A stretch of 64,000 nt of DNA. It comes from Cinclus cinclus. Lineage: Eukaryota > Chordata > Aves > Passeriformes > Cinclidae. Below the pieces are notes generated by a model. It had not been told where the DNA came from and did not search any database. It saw nothing but the letters and a program-made list of their open reading frames with translations. The translations under genes were made by a program, and so were the position numbers. The DNA is taken from positions 7,845,234 through 7,909,233 of the forward strand of contig NC_085059.1 of the NCBI RefSeq assembly GCF_963662255.1, read 5' to 3'. Below, one piece after another: positions 36,307-49,800 of this stretch. The stretch's first letter is position 1; each line of letters opens with the position of its first letter.

Positions 36307-39300
36307 TCTAAAACCGTAAAACAACACAGAAAGCTAAGGTCTAAATTATTATAATTACTTAAAATTAGTATATCTGAACAAGTTCACAGAAATTATTTAA
36401 AGATCAAATACAAATCAGCCACATCAAAAGACTCAGTTTGCTAGAACTAATTGCCTAAAGAACACTGTTACTCTTTTACTGCCTAGAAAGAATAAACATT
36501 ATCTACTGCTAAACTACCATTAGTGAAGAAAGGTAGAATAATTTATCATTGGGTAATTAAGACAATGCCATTAAGCATGCTTTAACGATTCTGTATAACA
36601 GTTCCCTATCACTAGAGAATACTTTTGAAAGAAGAAATAATTGTCTCAATAATTTTTTATTAAGTCCTTGATCAAACTGATCCACATTTAGAAAAGTGAG
36701 ACAGATCTAAATGCTCATACAAGGAGTGACAACTTGCTTTATTTAACTGCCCACGGGTGATGCACCTTTTTTCATTCTAATCCAAGATAAAATGCTGTCT
36801 TTAATTAACTTAAGGGGATTTTCAACCTTACCAGCAATGGAGCCAAGACATCAAGCTGCTGGGAGCATAAGTTGCACCCCAACCATTCCCTCTCTGTTTT
36901 GCTTTCACCAACACTTGGTCATTAGTTCACTTAATTATTCACCAGCATTTTCCAGTGTACTGACAGTCCTCTTGTCAGGCTCCTTTATCTTTTCCTTTTC
37001 TCAAAAGCCTTATTTATGCCCAGAATCTGTTATGGATTTGAATACTGTCCATATCCACAAACCTTTTCCTTCACACCCACGCTAATCCATCAGCTGTCTC
37101 TGGGAGCTCCTGGGCATGGTGCTTCCATATGAGACAGGAGCTTGATTTTTAATATAGGACTCTGCTATCAAGTTGGAGAAATGTAATATCAAAGGATTTG
37201 CACTACTCTTGCACCCAAGCAGGTCCAATGCCAAGAATTTTAAGACAGTTCCTTCCTAATTATTTTTCACTTCCTTATGTTAAAACAGTCTGTAATTCTA
37301 CACCCATTGGGCACCCCCACTCCTGCTGGCAGCAAAACCTGTACCACTGGGTACAAGATCAGCCAAGAGAGAAACACCAGGAATGTGCCTTTCATTCCTT
37401 ATTTACAGATGAATACACTGTGCAGAGGAACTCTGCCAAAATCTGAGATCAGCAAAGCTCCTGTGTACATCTCATCCTACTGTGAGATGATCAAGTTGCT
37501 TAAGAAGTTTCTTAGCTATTTTCAGACCTCTACAAGACTATTCTTAAGACTCATCAAATGTAGAAATCATGCAAGCAGTTTTGGGTTTAGGTACTTTACT
37601 TATCATTTCAATCAAGAACACCACCTGCTTTTCACTCCACACTTACATAATTTTCTCTCATTCCATCTAAGAAACATTCCCTTTCTTTCTTTAAAGCTTC
37701 CACAGAACCTCTTTTGCCTCAATTTGATACTAAAAATTTTCATTTGTTTATTAACAGGAGGCTTTTTTATACTTTATCCCTGCTAGCAGTGTCAATCTAT
37801 AAAAATATCTTTTGCAGAAGGCTTTACTAGAGATCACCATTAAGGCTATATAAACTTATACTGTAAGAAAAATCAACAATATTTTAGAATGCCTAATACT
37901 ATTTAGCAGAATTTCAATAATGCTATTCCAAATTACACATATGAATAGTCCACTCAGCTAAGTACTGACACATTATTAGAGAAAAACAAAGAGAAAAAAA
38001 AAGGAAGAACAAAAAAGAGGAAAAAAAAGTGAGAGTCTTTCTATTTGTATAAACTGGTAGCCTTATTCCTTGTGAGTTCTCCACCTTTGTAAACACACAG
38101 ATTTTATCAGAAATAACAGCTTCCTGAAGCGATTCTTTGTTTCAAAAGGTTCAAGGTAAGCAAAGAAGAAGCAAAGAAAAAAGAAATAGGAATGGAAAAC
38201 AACAGAACATAGTGATAAGGCACACAAAATGGATGACATAGTATCTCAACAACCTCTATAGAAGTATTTGCTGTAACATTTTAAATTCTAGATCACCTCA
38301 GTCAGCAATGAAAATTTGCATAATGAAGTAAGAATGCTACATTGCAAGATTCTCAGCTAACAAGTGTTGTTCCATCTTTCAAAAAGGAAAATTAATTGCT
38401 TTACAGAAATCAATTAAACCTTGCAGTGACAGATACAATGAATACAACCATTATAAAAAATGACCAGCTGTAACTCAAAATGTCTGAAGTGAATTTCCAG
38501 AGTCCATACATTAAGGGGTCATCAGGGATGGAACTGAGACCTTGCCACCCTGAAAGCTGGTCCATCCAAATATGCATATTATCATAGCAGAAAAGAACAC
38601 AGAGGGTTACCTTGATTAATGGAAGTGTTTTAAATAACCCCAATCAAGAAATACACACTTCTAGAAAATCAACTAATCCAAGATCACAAAAAGCAGCAAA
38701 CATCTCATAATATTGTATGGTCACTGTGCAGACATCACTACATCCTCAGTTCCATCTCAAATCATGAAGAAAAAGGCCCCAAGCCCTCTAGGAAACCTCT
38801 CTGCAGAAAAGGCCACATGCTTCAGCCGACAGCATCTTCTGATACCTACTAATCATTCAGGACAGAACATGTACACTCTAATGTTCACTCTCTCACTGCA
38901 ACTTCCTCCTGCAGATCTCTTATCAGGACCATTGTTCTGCTCACTGTCTTCTAGCTGTGGGTGTCTCCAAGGAAAGCCTGGCTTTTGCTGGTGGATAAAA
39001 GGTTTCCTTCTTGTCCCTCTGCCAGCAGTCACTGCTCATGGGGTGAGTTGTCACAGAGGAGCCCATCCTGGCTCCTCAGCTCCTCAGCCCTGTGCATCCT
39101 CATCCAACACCCCGCAGGGGTTGCCTGAAGGCAGCTGGGGACAGCAAGGACTAAAGTTGCACCAGCCCACAACAGGGGATATCTCAGATAAGCTACCACA
39201 TGAGAAATGCCAACAACCATCTCCTATTCACTATCTGTGCCAGAGTTCCACCAAGAAAGAACAGTCAGAAAGGAGAAACAAGTTTTAAAATGCTCTTAAA

Positions 39301-40116
39301 AGTGCATGGAATCTTTGCAAAATTTGGTCCTTTCTTGCTCTTGCCCTTTCACAGACTGAACAATATCCAAACTGCAATGTCTAATTTCTTCACAAGTCTA
39401 AGCTCCCTGCATTAAAGACAGCCCCCACAATTTTGCCATCTGCTGCCTGTATTGCCATGCATCCAGCACAGAGATCCCAACATTCTTCAACTACCATGGT
39501 CAAACTTCCCAGGCAAAAGCATCATCACTCTGTGACAAGGAATCAAACCTAAGGGAACACGGCAAGAAGAATTTAAAGCAAATTTAAAGGAAATTCTGTT
39601 TCATCTACCACATTCAGTTGTATCATCGACTCTAGCAAAATAAAATTTATCACTGCAATGAAGATTTAAACCACACTTGATTTAAAATTAAGTATTTATT
39701 GTATCTGTGCAGCTTTACAAACATCCTGTTCTCCATCCACAGTATATGAAACTGTAAGTGTTTTAAAACTGCCTATTCTCCAAAGATATTGGACAGTTTG
39801 AACAAATTTATAGCTTTGTTTTTCAAAATAGAAAATAAACTAGAGGTCCAAAGCTTAGCTGGTTCTTTTTCTAAGGATTAGATGTTGAGTACAGAGAAGA
39901 AAATTAGTAACGCAGTTTAACAAAATTTACCTTGTGAAACCAGAATTCTCTATGGTCATAACCAACTTTTTGTAAGTTAAACACCTGTCTTAAAATGCTC
40001 TCTTTGTTCCAATTATGTATCCCTACCAAGGTAAATTATTTCTTAGTGCCATTGTTTGAGCAGTATTTACAGATGGCAATAGTACTGCACCAAGTTCTCC
40101 TCCCACAAAACAAGAT

Positions 40117-40540
40117 GTTCACAAATTGGAGGAAGTCCAGGGAAGGAGGCCAGCGTCTCAAGGGACTGGAACATGGGATCTATGTGGAGAGATGAAGGAA
40201 CTGGACTTGTTTAATTGCAGAAATGGCCAGCAGTGGCCTTGCTGCTCCTGTGAGACCATGGAGAAGAAGGAGATGGGGCTTTACTGGGGGCAAGTAAATG
40301 GGAACGAGAAACCACAAGTGCAAATTGAGGTACAGGAGGTTCTGAACAGAAATGGAGTAAAAATCACTCTGGGGACAAATATGCACTGGAGAGGTTGCTG
40401 CACGAGCTGGGGAATTTTGCTCATTTTCAAGACTCAACTGCAGAAAGCCCTTAGTAACCCAGTCTCCTATCAACACTGACACTTGGATTAGAGGAGCTCC
40501 AGAGGTCTTTTCCAACCTCAACGGTCTGTGACTATGATGG
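40117..40540 (+). mobile_element. CR1 LINE, 3' fragment, plus orientation
   Basis: About 420 bases follow the order of a CR1 3' region: AAATTGGAGGAAGTCCAG, GGAGGCCAGCGTCTCAAGGGACTGGAACA, GAAGGAACTGGACTTGTTTAATTGCAG, a CACTGGAGAGGTTGCTGCACGAGCTG segment and GGAGCTCCAGAGGTC. It ends with TTTTCCAACCTCAACGGTCTGTGACTATGATGG, a degraded tail of ATTCTGTGA-type units. It is more diverged than the 17321 copy and 5'-truncated. The open frames over it are not functional. Confidence 0.9.
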
Positions 40541-40805
40541 TCTTAATTTAGGAAAAGTTCCATAACCATTAAAAATTCAGAAGAATCAAAAGAACTATTT
40601 ATTTTGGAAACAAGCCTGTAAAGTAAACACACAAAGCAAGCTTTGTAAGCAGGCTTAGAAAGTCAGAGGATTTTAAAGTAAAAAACCATCTAATCTTGCA
40701 GGTTTAAATCTGAATTCCAAACTTGAAGAGCACAATAAGGCAGAGGCTGCATTCTGTCTGCACACACGTGCAGACTGCAGAGGAGCAGACACCACTGCAG
40801 CAGAG

Positions 40806-40807
<2 letters not shown>

Positions 40808-40858
<51 letters not shown>
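40808..40858. repeat. GT dinucleotide microsatellite
   Basis: About 25 uninterrupted GT units; likely polymorphic. It gives a Cys-Val repeat in a spurious frame. Confidence 0.98.
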
Positions 40859-40859
<1 letters not shown>

Positions 40860-43800
40860 TGTTCAGGGAAAAATGAATGGACTTTGCTCCTTCTTCAGTT
40901 TCATACTACACATATTCGAGGGAATAGAGTTCTAGAGTGAAGAAAACACACAGGAACTAAAAGCACAATTTAACAAAAGTAAGAAGCACACGCTCTATCA
41001 CAATTCCCAAGACTCTACTGCAAGCTCATACGTTTCCAAACATGTCACTTGACAGTGTTGACTTTGAAACAGTCCCTTAAAAATGTGAAAACAAACCCAA
41101 GAGAAAACAACTCTGCCATATGTTGTCATGACACTACCATAAATCTAAAGAAAACACATGAGAAGGAATTGTAACCTCTAACACTCACTTCTCCACAAGG
41201 CAGAGCCACATTCCTGTGCCATGTAAATCAATACAAGGCCTATTCCCTCTTCACTGAAGATTTTGTCTTTTGTTCGGAGGCCCAGGAAGCATGGCATTCA
41301 TCTGGGCCTATCCTACAGATATATGGCCAATGACCAACTTGAGATATGTGTGTGACACACAGACACATGGTACATTATTCTGTCTGGAAATCCAAAGATT
41401 GTTGTAAAACAGAATTAAAAAAAAAAAGGTAATCAAAACTTAAATTGTTATATTGACTTACCAACAGAATCCTTCCATTTCTATTTCCATTGCAGAGTAT
41501 GGCACACACTGTAGGGGTGAACTCACAACCCCCAGAAGTCAGTGGTATTTTCTCTTCCTGTACAATCTTGTCTGCCAAACTTCTAAAGGTTCAGATTTTA
41601 GCCAATACAGGCTAAAATCAACCAGTACTTTGTCTCAGCTGGGCTGGTGTGTGCAGCTAATGTTTCCTTTCTGCTGTATTTAAGTCAAAGCAGGGATGTA
41701 GAGGACATGAGCTACTAGGCTTGGGAGTAGAGAGAGAGCCAGCAGAAACTGTGAAGGAAGGAATATGTTACTGATATCCATTATGTGAATTCATATTAGT
41801 CTTTCAGAGGTGCAGAGTCAATAGTGTGTCCTAATTAACCACCTTCTTTGTAACTTCCCCACTTGTGGCCCACGTGAGCTCCCATCCACGCTGTGCTATG
41901 CAGAATTGCACACTGTCTTTCCAAGCTCGGGAACTCACCTCACACACACCTGGCTCTGGTAGTAGTCACAGCTGCACCTCGGTCCCCTGGACAAAGTGTG
42001 CTCTAAGTAACATCCTACTGCACCTTCCACCAGAGATTTTCCTAATGTTCCACCTGCTTTTCTTCCCCAAGACAAGCACTGCAATCTCCTATTTTAATAC
42101 AAAAGTTATTGAGGCAGAGGAGACAGAAGTGCAGCAGCTGCTGTTTAAAGCCTCCCTTGGTGCAATAGGTCATTGTCCCATACAAGCAGTGGGAAAAGAG
42201 TCTCCTGTATCTGTGCCTCTCAGAGCAGGAAGAAAACTGGAAACAAATACTATAAATGCTTTATTAGCATAAACTGAAATCAATAAATTATGAACATTGT
42301 AACCCGATTTACTAGCAAACAGAACTGAAAAGATATCTGACAAAGCTTTTCATATACATTAAGAGCCATCAGATTGTAATTTTAGGTCAATATCAAGACA
42401 CACAATGACCTAGAGTAAAATTATCTATATACCATTACCAATTAATTCAGTTGCCCAAATTACCTCAGTAAATTCTAACTTGCATGAAAACTTCCATGAA
42501 TTATTAAAATAAAAAATAAAAGATAAAAAAGAGAAAAGAAATCTCTTCCTTGATACCATTGTCACTGATGGGCACACGTTGCTCTTCTAAAAGCTCATTC
42601 TGCACAAACAGTGGTGGGGACTGGGACAAGGAGCTCCCAGAGGGTGGATCTGTGAGCTCAGTCCATAGCAGGGGGAGGTGGTGCTCCCTCACACTTCCCA
42701 AAAAGAGTCTCCTATCCAAAACAGAGCAGGACTGGGAAGTGTGTATTTGGGTATTTGGACAGTGGCATAGCCAAAGCCACTTGAAGTGGCTCTTCCAGCA
42801 CTCCCATGGAGATTCCATGCAGGACAGGAACCTCTGACAAGGCTCATTCCTCTTTGCACTAACAGAGAATAACAGGTGATACAGAAGACACGCAGTGCAG
42901 TGCAGGGCAGTGCAGGAGGCAGAGGAGCAAACACAGCCTCCATCAGTAATTCCTATCCATCCAAGAAAAAGCACTCCCTGAACCAGACAGCTTCCTACAG
43001 ACAAGAGCTCTGTGCTTTAAGAAGCAGCTGGAATTGCAACCAGAAAAAGAAAACAACTATTTCTTCAATTAGAGTGGGGGAAAAAAGCAAAGCGAAACCA
43101 ACACCAAACTGAGCCTGTGTTTAAACCTCCAATATTGGTTTCAACTCGAACAGCATTAAAGATACATGATTCACTATTTTTTATTTCAGCTACCATAAGA
43201 GCACATTATTTCCATTTACATCACTCAGCTGTCCAGTTTCATTCTCATTTCCTGAGAGGCAATATGAAAAAAAAAGACAATCCCCACACTGAGCAAGCAC
43301 ATTAAGAGGTAACTACTGGGAACACAAACCAAGCTTCAGCATTTAACAAGACTGTCCAGCTTCACAATTTTGATTGAATAGTAAATTTTAAGATCTTCTA
43401 CACATACGCATCTTACAAATTCCTTTGCTTGAATTTCTGCAGTATTCTCTTAAATAAATAAACATGCTATTTATTTAGTTTGGCATTAAGTCCCTTTTAT
43501 CATTCTCATAAAAATATTGTCAAGGACAAAGCAGTTTGCATGAACCCTTGTATATATAATATATATTTTTGAATTATTTAATTTTAGTTTTCAACTTCTG
43601 GTCAACTTCCAGCTTCAATTTTCAGTATATAGGTTTTTTTTTAAGTAGACTGATAGCATAGTCCTGAACTAAAATAATCAAATTTAAAAAAACACTAAAA
43701 GGAAAAGAAATAAATCTCTTAAGAGTAGCTTACAGATTTGGGTTATCTCTGCAATTCTGAATTGATGGTAATATTTATATATTAGAAGATCTGCAAAAGA

Positions 43801-46800
43801 GAGATTCTAAAACACACAGATCTCAATGCTTGGGGCAACTCCTCAAGAGAAAGACCTGCAATGACCTCAATTAGGACTGAATTTATGGAAGTGGAATAAC
43901 CTTTAACTGAAAAGAGTCATTCTTAAACATAAAATAAACTACTCATATCTCATTTCCTAGAAATCCGTTCAAGGAAATCTATATACTTCCATAATATCTT
44001 GATGGAATCCTCAGTTTTCCAGGTGGTTGGCTTAAATTTTGAAAGCAGCTTAGCATTTCTAGTCCAAAAAAGCAATATTTCTCGTCTCTTTTGCACACGT
44101 GAAAAATCATAGGTATGTGCCTTTCTTTAAGACATTTATCCACATGAAAATTTTTTATAGTCAATATAAAAAACTCACATGAGGCTGCTGGAATATTTTC
44201 TAATAATCAAGATTACAGAATTAGGAAATGTTCCATTTAGAAATTGAGTTTTGAATGATAAGAAGGAAATGTAAACTGGTCCATAGTGCCATGCCTCCAT
44301 TTAGACTGCACTAATGTTAGTTCTGATACAGTGCGAGTGCAGCACCAGACAGATGGTCAGATCAGGACTTCAAATATATGTGACTTTAAAATTTTAATTC
44401 AACGTGAAATTGTGACATATCAGTTAATTAGATTTTGTTTAATGAAGAATCAGAATGCTTTTAAAAGTTATTTCTTTCTATAGAGGGACTTATCCATACT
44501 TCCTAAAAATTCCAGAAATTAGATAAGTCTAGGGATAAGTCTACTTATCTATGTAGAACCAGGCTAAAACCTTATTTTGCTAAATAAAATCATTTACCAG
44601 AGGGACCTAAAGCAGATTTCCTCATCATTCCCACTAGAAATTTAACTAGGTAAAGTGTCATATCATGAAAAACTCCTAAAATTTCTACTAAAACACACAC
44701 AAGATGACAAATGCTGTGCTCAAGCTCCACAGGTAAGCCAAACCTCTGTGATTTGCATGAGAACCTGGTACAGTAAAAACAGACAAAGTAACAACAATGG
44801 AAAAGTATTTGGGGCAGCAGAGTTTTGCTCCAGATCAGGGTGTGTAACAAAACCAGTAACACAGGAGGTGCTCAGAACAGATCCAATGGGCAGCTAAGTA
44901 CAAAATCTGTAGTGCAGCAAGTAAAACAAAAAGATTTTAAAAAATAATTAATTTTAAAAACCCAAAGTTTGGAGTACAACACACATATTTCACAGCAGTG
45001 ATCTGACAAGATCACATGACCTTCTTTTACCCTGTTTGTAATCAGAACTTCATTAACATTTTGGGGCTGTCAGCTACTTGATTTTGACCCATTTTTGTGC
45101 TGGAGTTTTTATAAGCTTCTTAATTTTGAGTGTTCCCCAAACCCATCTGCACTTCTAGAAACTGTTCTCCCTTTTTCTATTATTTCACAAATTCTAGGTG
45201 CAGTGCATATACAAAGATCTACAATTCTCCTTTTATATATTAATCCAGCATGGGACAATAGCACAGATTTTCAGAACTCATCTATTCCTCATGTGCATTT
45301 CCAAAATTACTGAAAATTAATGAGTTTCTACGGTGTGCATTTATATGCAGCTCTTTGAAGTAATTACTAGCCAGGAAAGTCAATTGAAGAAATGGATTGA
45401 TGAAAGGAAAATAACTAATACACTATCCCTGTACCTATAATACTTTTCAATGCTTCTAATTGCAATCCTGGATCCAAAATGCACTAAAATAGAGCAAATT
45501 CCATATCCAAAGAGTAATGCTGACCAAACTGACAAATTTCTAAGTATGCTGAATATGCTATAAAAGGTGGAGTCTAAGAACTTTTCTTCTCTGGAAGGTA
45601 GGTTGTTTTCTTCCTATCAAAACTCAATTTACTCTTGTCTCCAAATAAATAAGATTTTACACACAACTGAGTTTATCTGCCTCAAATCGATTAAAACATT
45701 AAAATCAATTAAAAAAAAAAGTATAGTTAACCAATCTGATTATTACTGCAAGTCTTGTAGGAACACAGATGTGCTGAATATGAACTTCACTGCTTGAAAG
45801 GTACTTTGGAAGGTGTTAGGCATTACTAGAATGCTTTCAAAACATGTGCAGCCACCTACAAAAAATGTTCAGGAGCTTTACACAGTTTGAAAGGAAGAGC
45901 TTTTTCACAGCATTAGTTCCATAGTAAGTCTTTTCAATGAATGTGTAGTTCACATAATTTAAACTGAATTCACCTATAATTCAGTATTTGACAGAGCTAA
46001 TGCTTATTTGTTTCTAAGGAGTCTGCAAACAAAAATATTTCTTCTTTTATTCCCCAAACATTTCACTAAAATTATATTTTGCTTTGTTTTCACATTGAGA
46101 ATTGAATTTGACACTTTAATGGAGAAAAGCAGCTTGTGCTGGTTACTATGCTTCTAATTATTGTACTCACAAGTTTCTTTGCTTTATATCAGAAAGAATT
46201 TAATGAGACTTACATTTTGAAATATAGCAGTGCTGCTGTAGAAGAGGCTTTCTTCCAAGAAATTCTGGTTCACCATCTGAGCAACTCAAAGCAAGAGTTT
46301 CTGACCAAGGAGTTCACCCCAGCAGCATGCAGGTTTGAATCCAGATGTGGACACAACTGAATGTTCTCCAAAGCCCACCACAGGCACAGCTGTTTATTGT
46401 TTCCCTTCCAAGTGTTTTAAATCCTACCTCCTCTTATATCAGATACCAGACGCTATTTTCTATTTAACAGTGCAAGGTTAATAAACACTTTTCAAATAAT
46501 GTAATAATCTACTGTGTAGATCTTCAGAACCAGTTTTATCTTCTTCACACAAAGATAACAATGATTATCTCTGCAGCTCCCACAAGTCTCTTCACCTCCA
46601 CTGAGCTGATATGTTGATTTGCATCATTCAGGGATTCTGCCAGTTTCTGCCCCAAGCAGGGGTAGAATCATAATTTTCAAAGCTCTTTTTCAATGAAAAC
46701 ACAAAGCTGGATACCGGTAAAAGTCTTGGTTTTGTGAAAAATTTGTTTGCATTAAAATTTAAATACACCACTTAAAATTTCAGTCAACTCATCAGAGTAC

Positions 46801-49800
46801 ACGTTACAAATCAGTTGATTCTACATTTCTGAGCAAGGGTGAATAACAAAATCTCCATGTCCTGAACATGCATGCCACTGTCCCACAATACCTGTGATTT
46901 TGTGCTTTTTTTATCTCTAAACCTGTGCCATCTTTTAAAAGACCTTTATGAAGGATTGTTAGCAATTCTACCTGCACACAGATGATGAAGTAGAAAGGAA
47001 AAAGAATACATAAGATTTGGACCCAGAACTTGTTTTGTGATTCATAATGAAACTTGAAATGAGTTGCTCTGAGGTATTTCCAAAGAGATGAGGACCAACA
47101 CCCTGGCAAGCTGGTGAAGATTTGCATGCAAGCATCAGCTTAGTTTCCATTTGAATCCAAATGCTTTGCTCCTCATTTCCCCTTACACATGATGTATACC
47201 AACATTCATATGAAGAACAGCACTTTTTCCATTATGAACATAAGAAAATGGGAGAATAAATTCTGCAGATAGGGCAGACAGAATGGGAAAATATATAGTA
47301 ATTTATAATGGACTAATCAAACAGCATGCATCATGTTTTGATAACCTCCCATAGACCTCCAAAGGCAATTATAGCAGAGGATTTTTCAGAGTTACACCTG
47401 ACTGAGAAGGAAAGGTCTGTGTACATCAAATATTAAAAACAAAATCACTATAAATAACCCTTAACCGAAGCACAGCCCCAGTGACAACTAACATTCTATT
47501 TTTATTTTTTCTCTCGTTTCTGCCCCTTGCCATTCCAGTGGGAAGACTGTAAAAGAAAAGATGGAATGTATATCTGTAGAATGACCTAAAATTTTCCAGT
47601 TCTCCTGATGATACCAATGAGGGAAATGTACAGCCATGTGTGTGTCCATTATCTTCACATTCCAGTTTCTTTACTGCATTAACAAATATAACTGACCAGA
47701 AAACAGAGCAGTGTTAACTACAATACAATCCTGCTACATAATTTTTAATGATATATTTTATTTTTAATACTATAAAAGACTATTCCATATCTCTCCTAAA
47801 ATATTCATAAATTACATCACAGATTAAGAGGTGGCCCTAACTGTCTGAGCACCACTTGATACTTGCTTTATGTTAATACACACTCTCTTGAGTAGCTGTG
47901 CTTGAATATGTTATAAAGAATAAAAGGAAACACCGTTTAGCAGTGTTTTTAAAACTGTGAGCAATTTCCATAATTTGTGACAGTCGGCAGATTTTGATAG
48001 TATCTCACATTGATTTTTATGTTTCCAGATGACAATCATTACACTATTGCCTGCAGTTTGAGTAGTAGAACCTAACCTCCTAATTAGGATGAAAAACTGC
48101 TTCAGTTGCAACCCCAGTAAGTCACAACCAAGTCAATAACTTTAATAAGAATTAATTTTAAAAATTCTACAAGGTTGTATTGGAAGTTATTCTGGCATGT
48201 CTATTGATTAACACTTGGTATTACATTCTATAAAGAACTCATTAAATACAACATCAATCTAAATGCAATATTTTGGTATTTCTTAGAAATTTTTTTTTGT
48301 TTATTGTTTTACTTACTTATAGAGTAAGAAAATGGAACAAAGCACTAACAGATCATTCAGGTAAAGCAGCTTTTTGATTGGTGTCCTGGCTTCACACTGC
48401 ACTTGAGAGAAATACGAAGGATTCATTTACTCTGTGCTATACTCAGACTAACAGGATGTATGACTGAGAGCTGGTATTTCCCTTATTTGTCAGTATCAAA
48501 TGTCCTGACAAATCTCACAAATTTCCAAACATAAAATATCTTGTTGCTGACGGGTACAGAATTAGCCACGTGTCGATTACTGTGGCCATCTTTATTATGA
48601 TCCCACAGATATTCTTCCTTTTAGGAGTATGTAAATCTGTGGTGTGTGCACTAATGCCATGAAGGGGTATCTTCATTTTCCAGTTCATGCTTGAATTTGA
48701 AAGAAGTAACGATAGTAAACACAAAATTTTATTTTTGAGAGCTGCTGAAATAGTAACATTTATGAACATGGCATCCACCTAGACAAACTTGGAAACCATT
48801 AATATTAGTTATAATATAATTATATCTATTTAACAAAAAAGCTTTTACTAGTTGTGTTTCCATTTGTCTGAATTAAAAAGCTTTTAATGTTAATATTGGA
48901 GGTTTACCATGTAAGAACTGTATTTTTTTTGCATAAATATTTATATTCCAATAACAAGGTTGGAAAGAAAAAATGAATTTTGATGAAAGCACAGGAGTGA
49001 TGCTACTGTAAGTCTGATGCTGCTCAGAGCTGCGAGCTGATGCTAGGTGGCAGTCCTGTGTAATTAAACACCAACCACTTCTCTGCATCTCATTCACTCC
49101 AGGCATTTTTCAAAACAACCAACTCCAACATTTTGAATAATAATTTAAACAACAAACACACCTCTTTTCCCCTTTACTTTCACCTCTTCAGAGCTTCATT
49201 CCTTATACACAGAAGGTCTCAAAATTAAATTCCCTATTCATAAACCTGTGTTCTAGCACAGCAGTGTTACGTGAAACAGCTCATGAAACAGGAGGCAGAC
49301 TGCAGTACTACACCCCATGCTCTGATATTGCACAATTTCTAACTTCTGTGTGGGTTCTGACCTTGCTTTCCTCTGCATCTCAGAAACAGAATTACCTCAC
49401 GTTTGAGGTATGTACTTCCAAAGCCTGTTTTAGTCTCCATATGTATTTGATCAAAGAGCTCACTTCAATCATTTGATCCCTTTAAATGCTACTGCTTTTA
49501 ACAAGTTACATGTTCACCATGGAGTAGCTACAATTATTTGCAGCTACCACAGAGAAACAAAGACAGGTCTAGACAGAATTTTGGGAATGTGTCTCACTTT
49601 CTACAATGTTTATTTCTAGAAGGAAATACTTGTTTGGTTCCCACAGTCAGTTGAACTACAATTCCAGAAGCTTTCCCAGGTATGACACAGAGCCGGCAGG
49701 GAAAGTTTCAGCACAGTGATCACTAAATAAATGTAAGAACAAACAATGTCAGTTATAGTCAACTTACTCCACAGGGAGAACTATATATTATACAGTGTAT

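Larger units (their letters stand above)
29758..40116 (-). other. TENM2 upstream intron, proximal part; no other gene seen
   Basis: AT-rich intron-like sequence with small simple repeats. Longer open frames (35217-35609 minus, 37277-37786 plus, 38713-39288 plus) show no recognisable domain or exon boundaries and are treated as chance. I found no alternative promoter or CpG island here. Confidence 0.55.

Noticed and set aside
37277..37786. 169-codon plus-strand frame
   Set aside because: No recognisable domain, no splice context, and leucine/phenylalanine-rich as expected from T-rich DNA; treated as chance.
38713..39288. 191-codon plus-strand frame
   Set aside because: No family recognised and no promoter or splice signals; composition is that of a GC-richer intron patch. 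Conservation across birds would be needed to revive it.
40723..40935. Cys-Val repeat protein
   Set aside because: It is the GT microsatellite in frame.
46320..46350. GGTTTGAATCC, like a tRNA B-box
   Set aside because: No matching A-box at the right distance and no cloverleaf could be drawn; likely chance.
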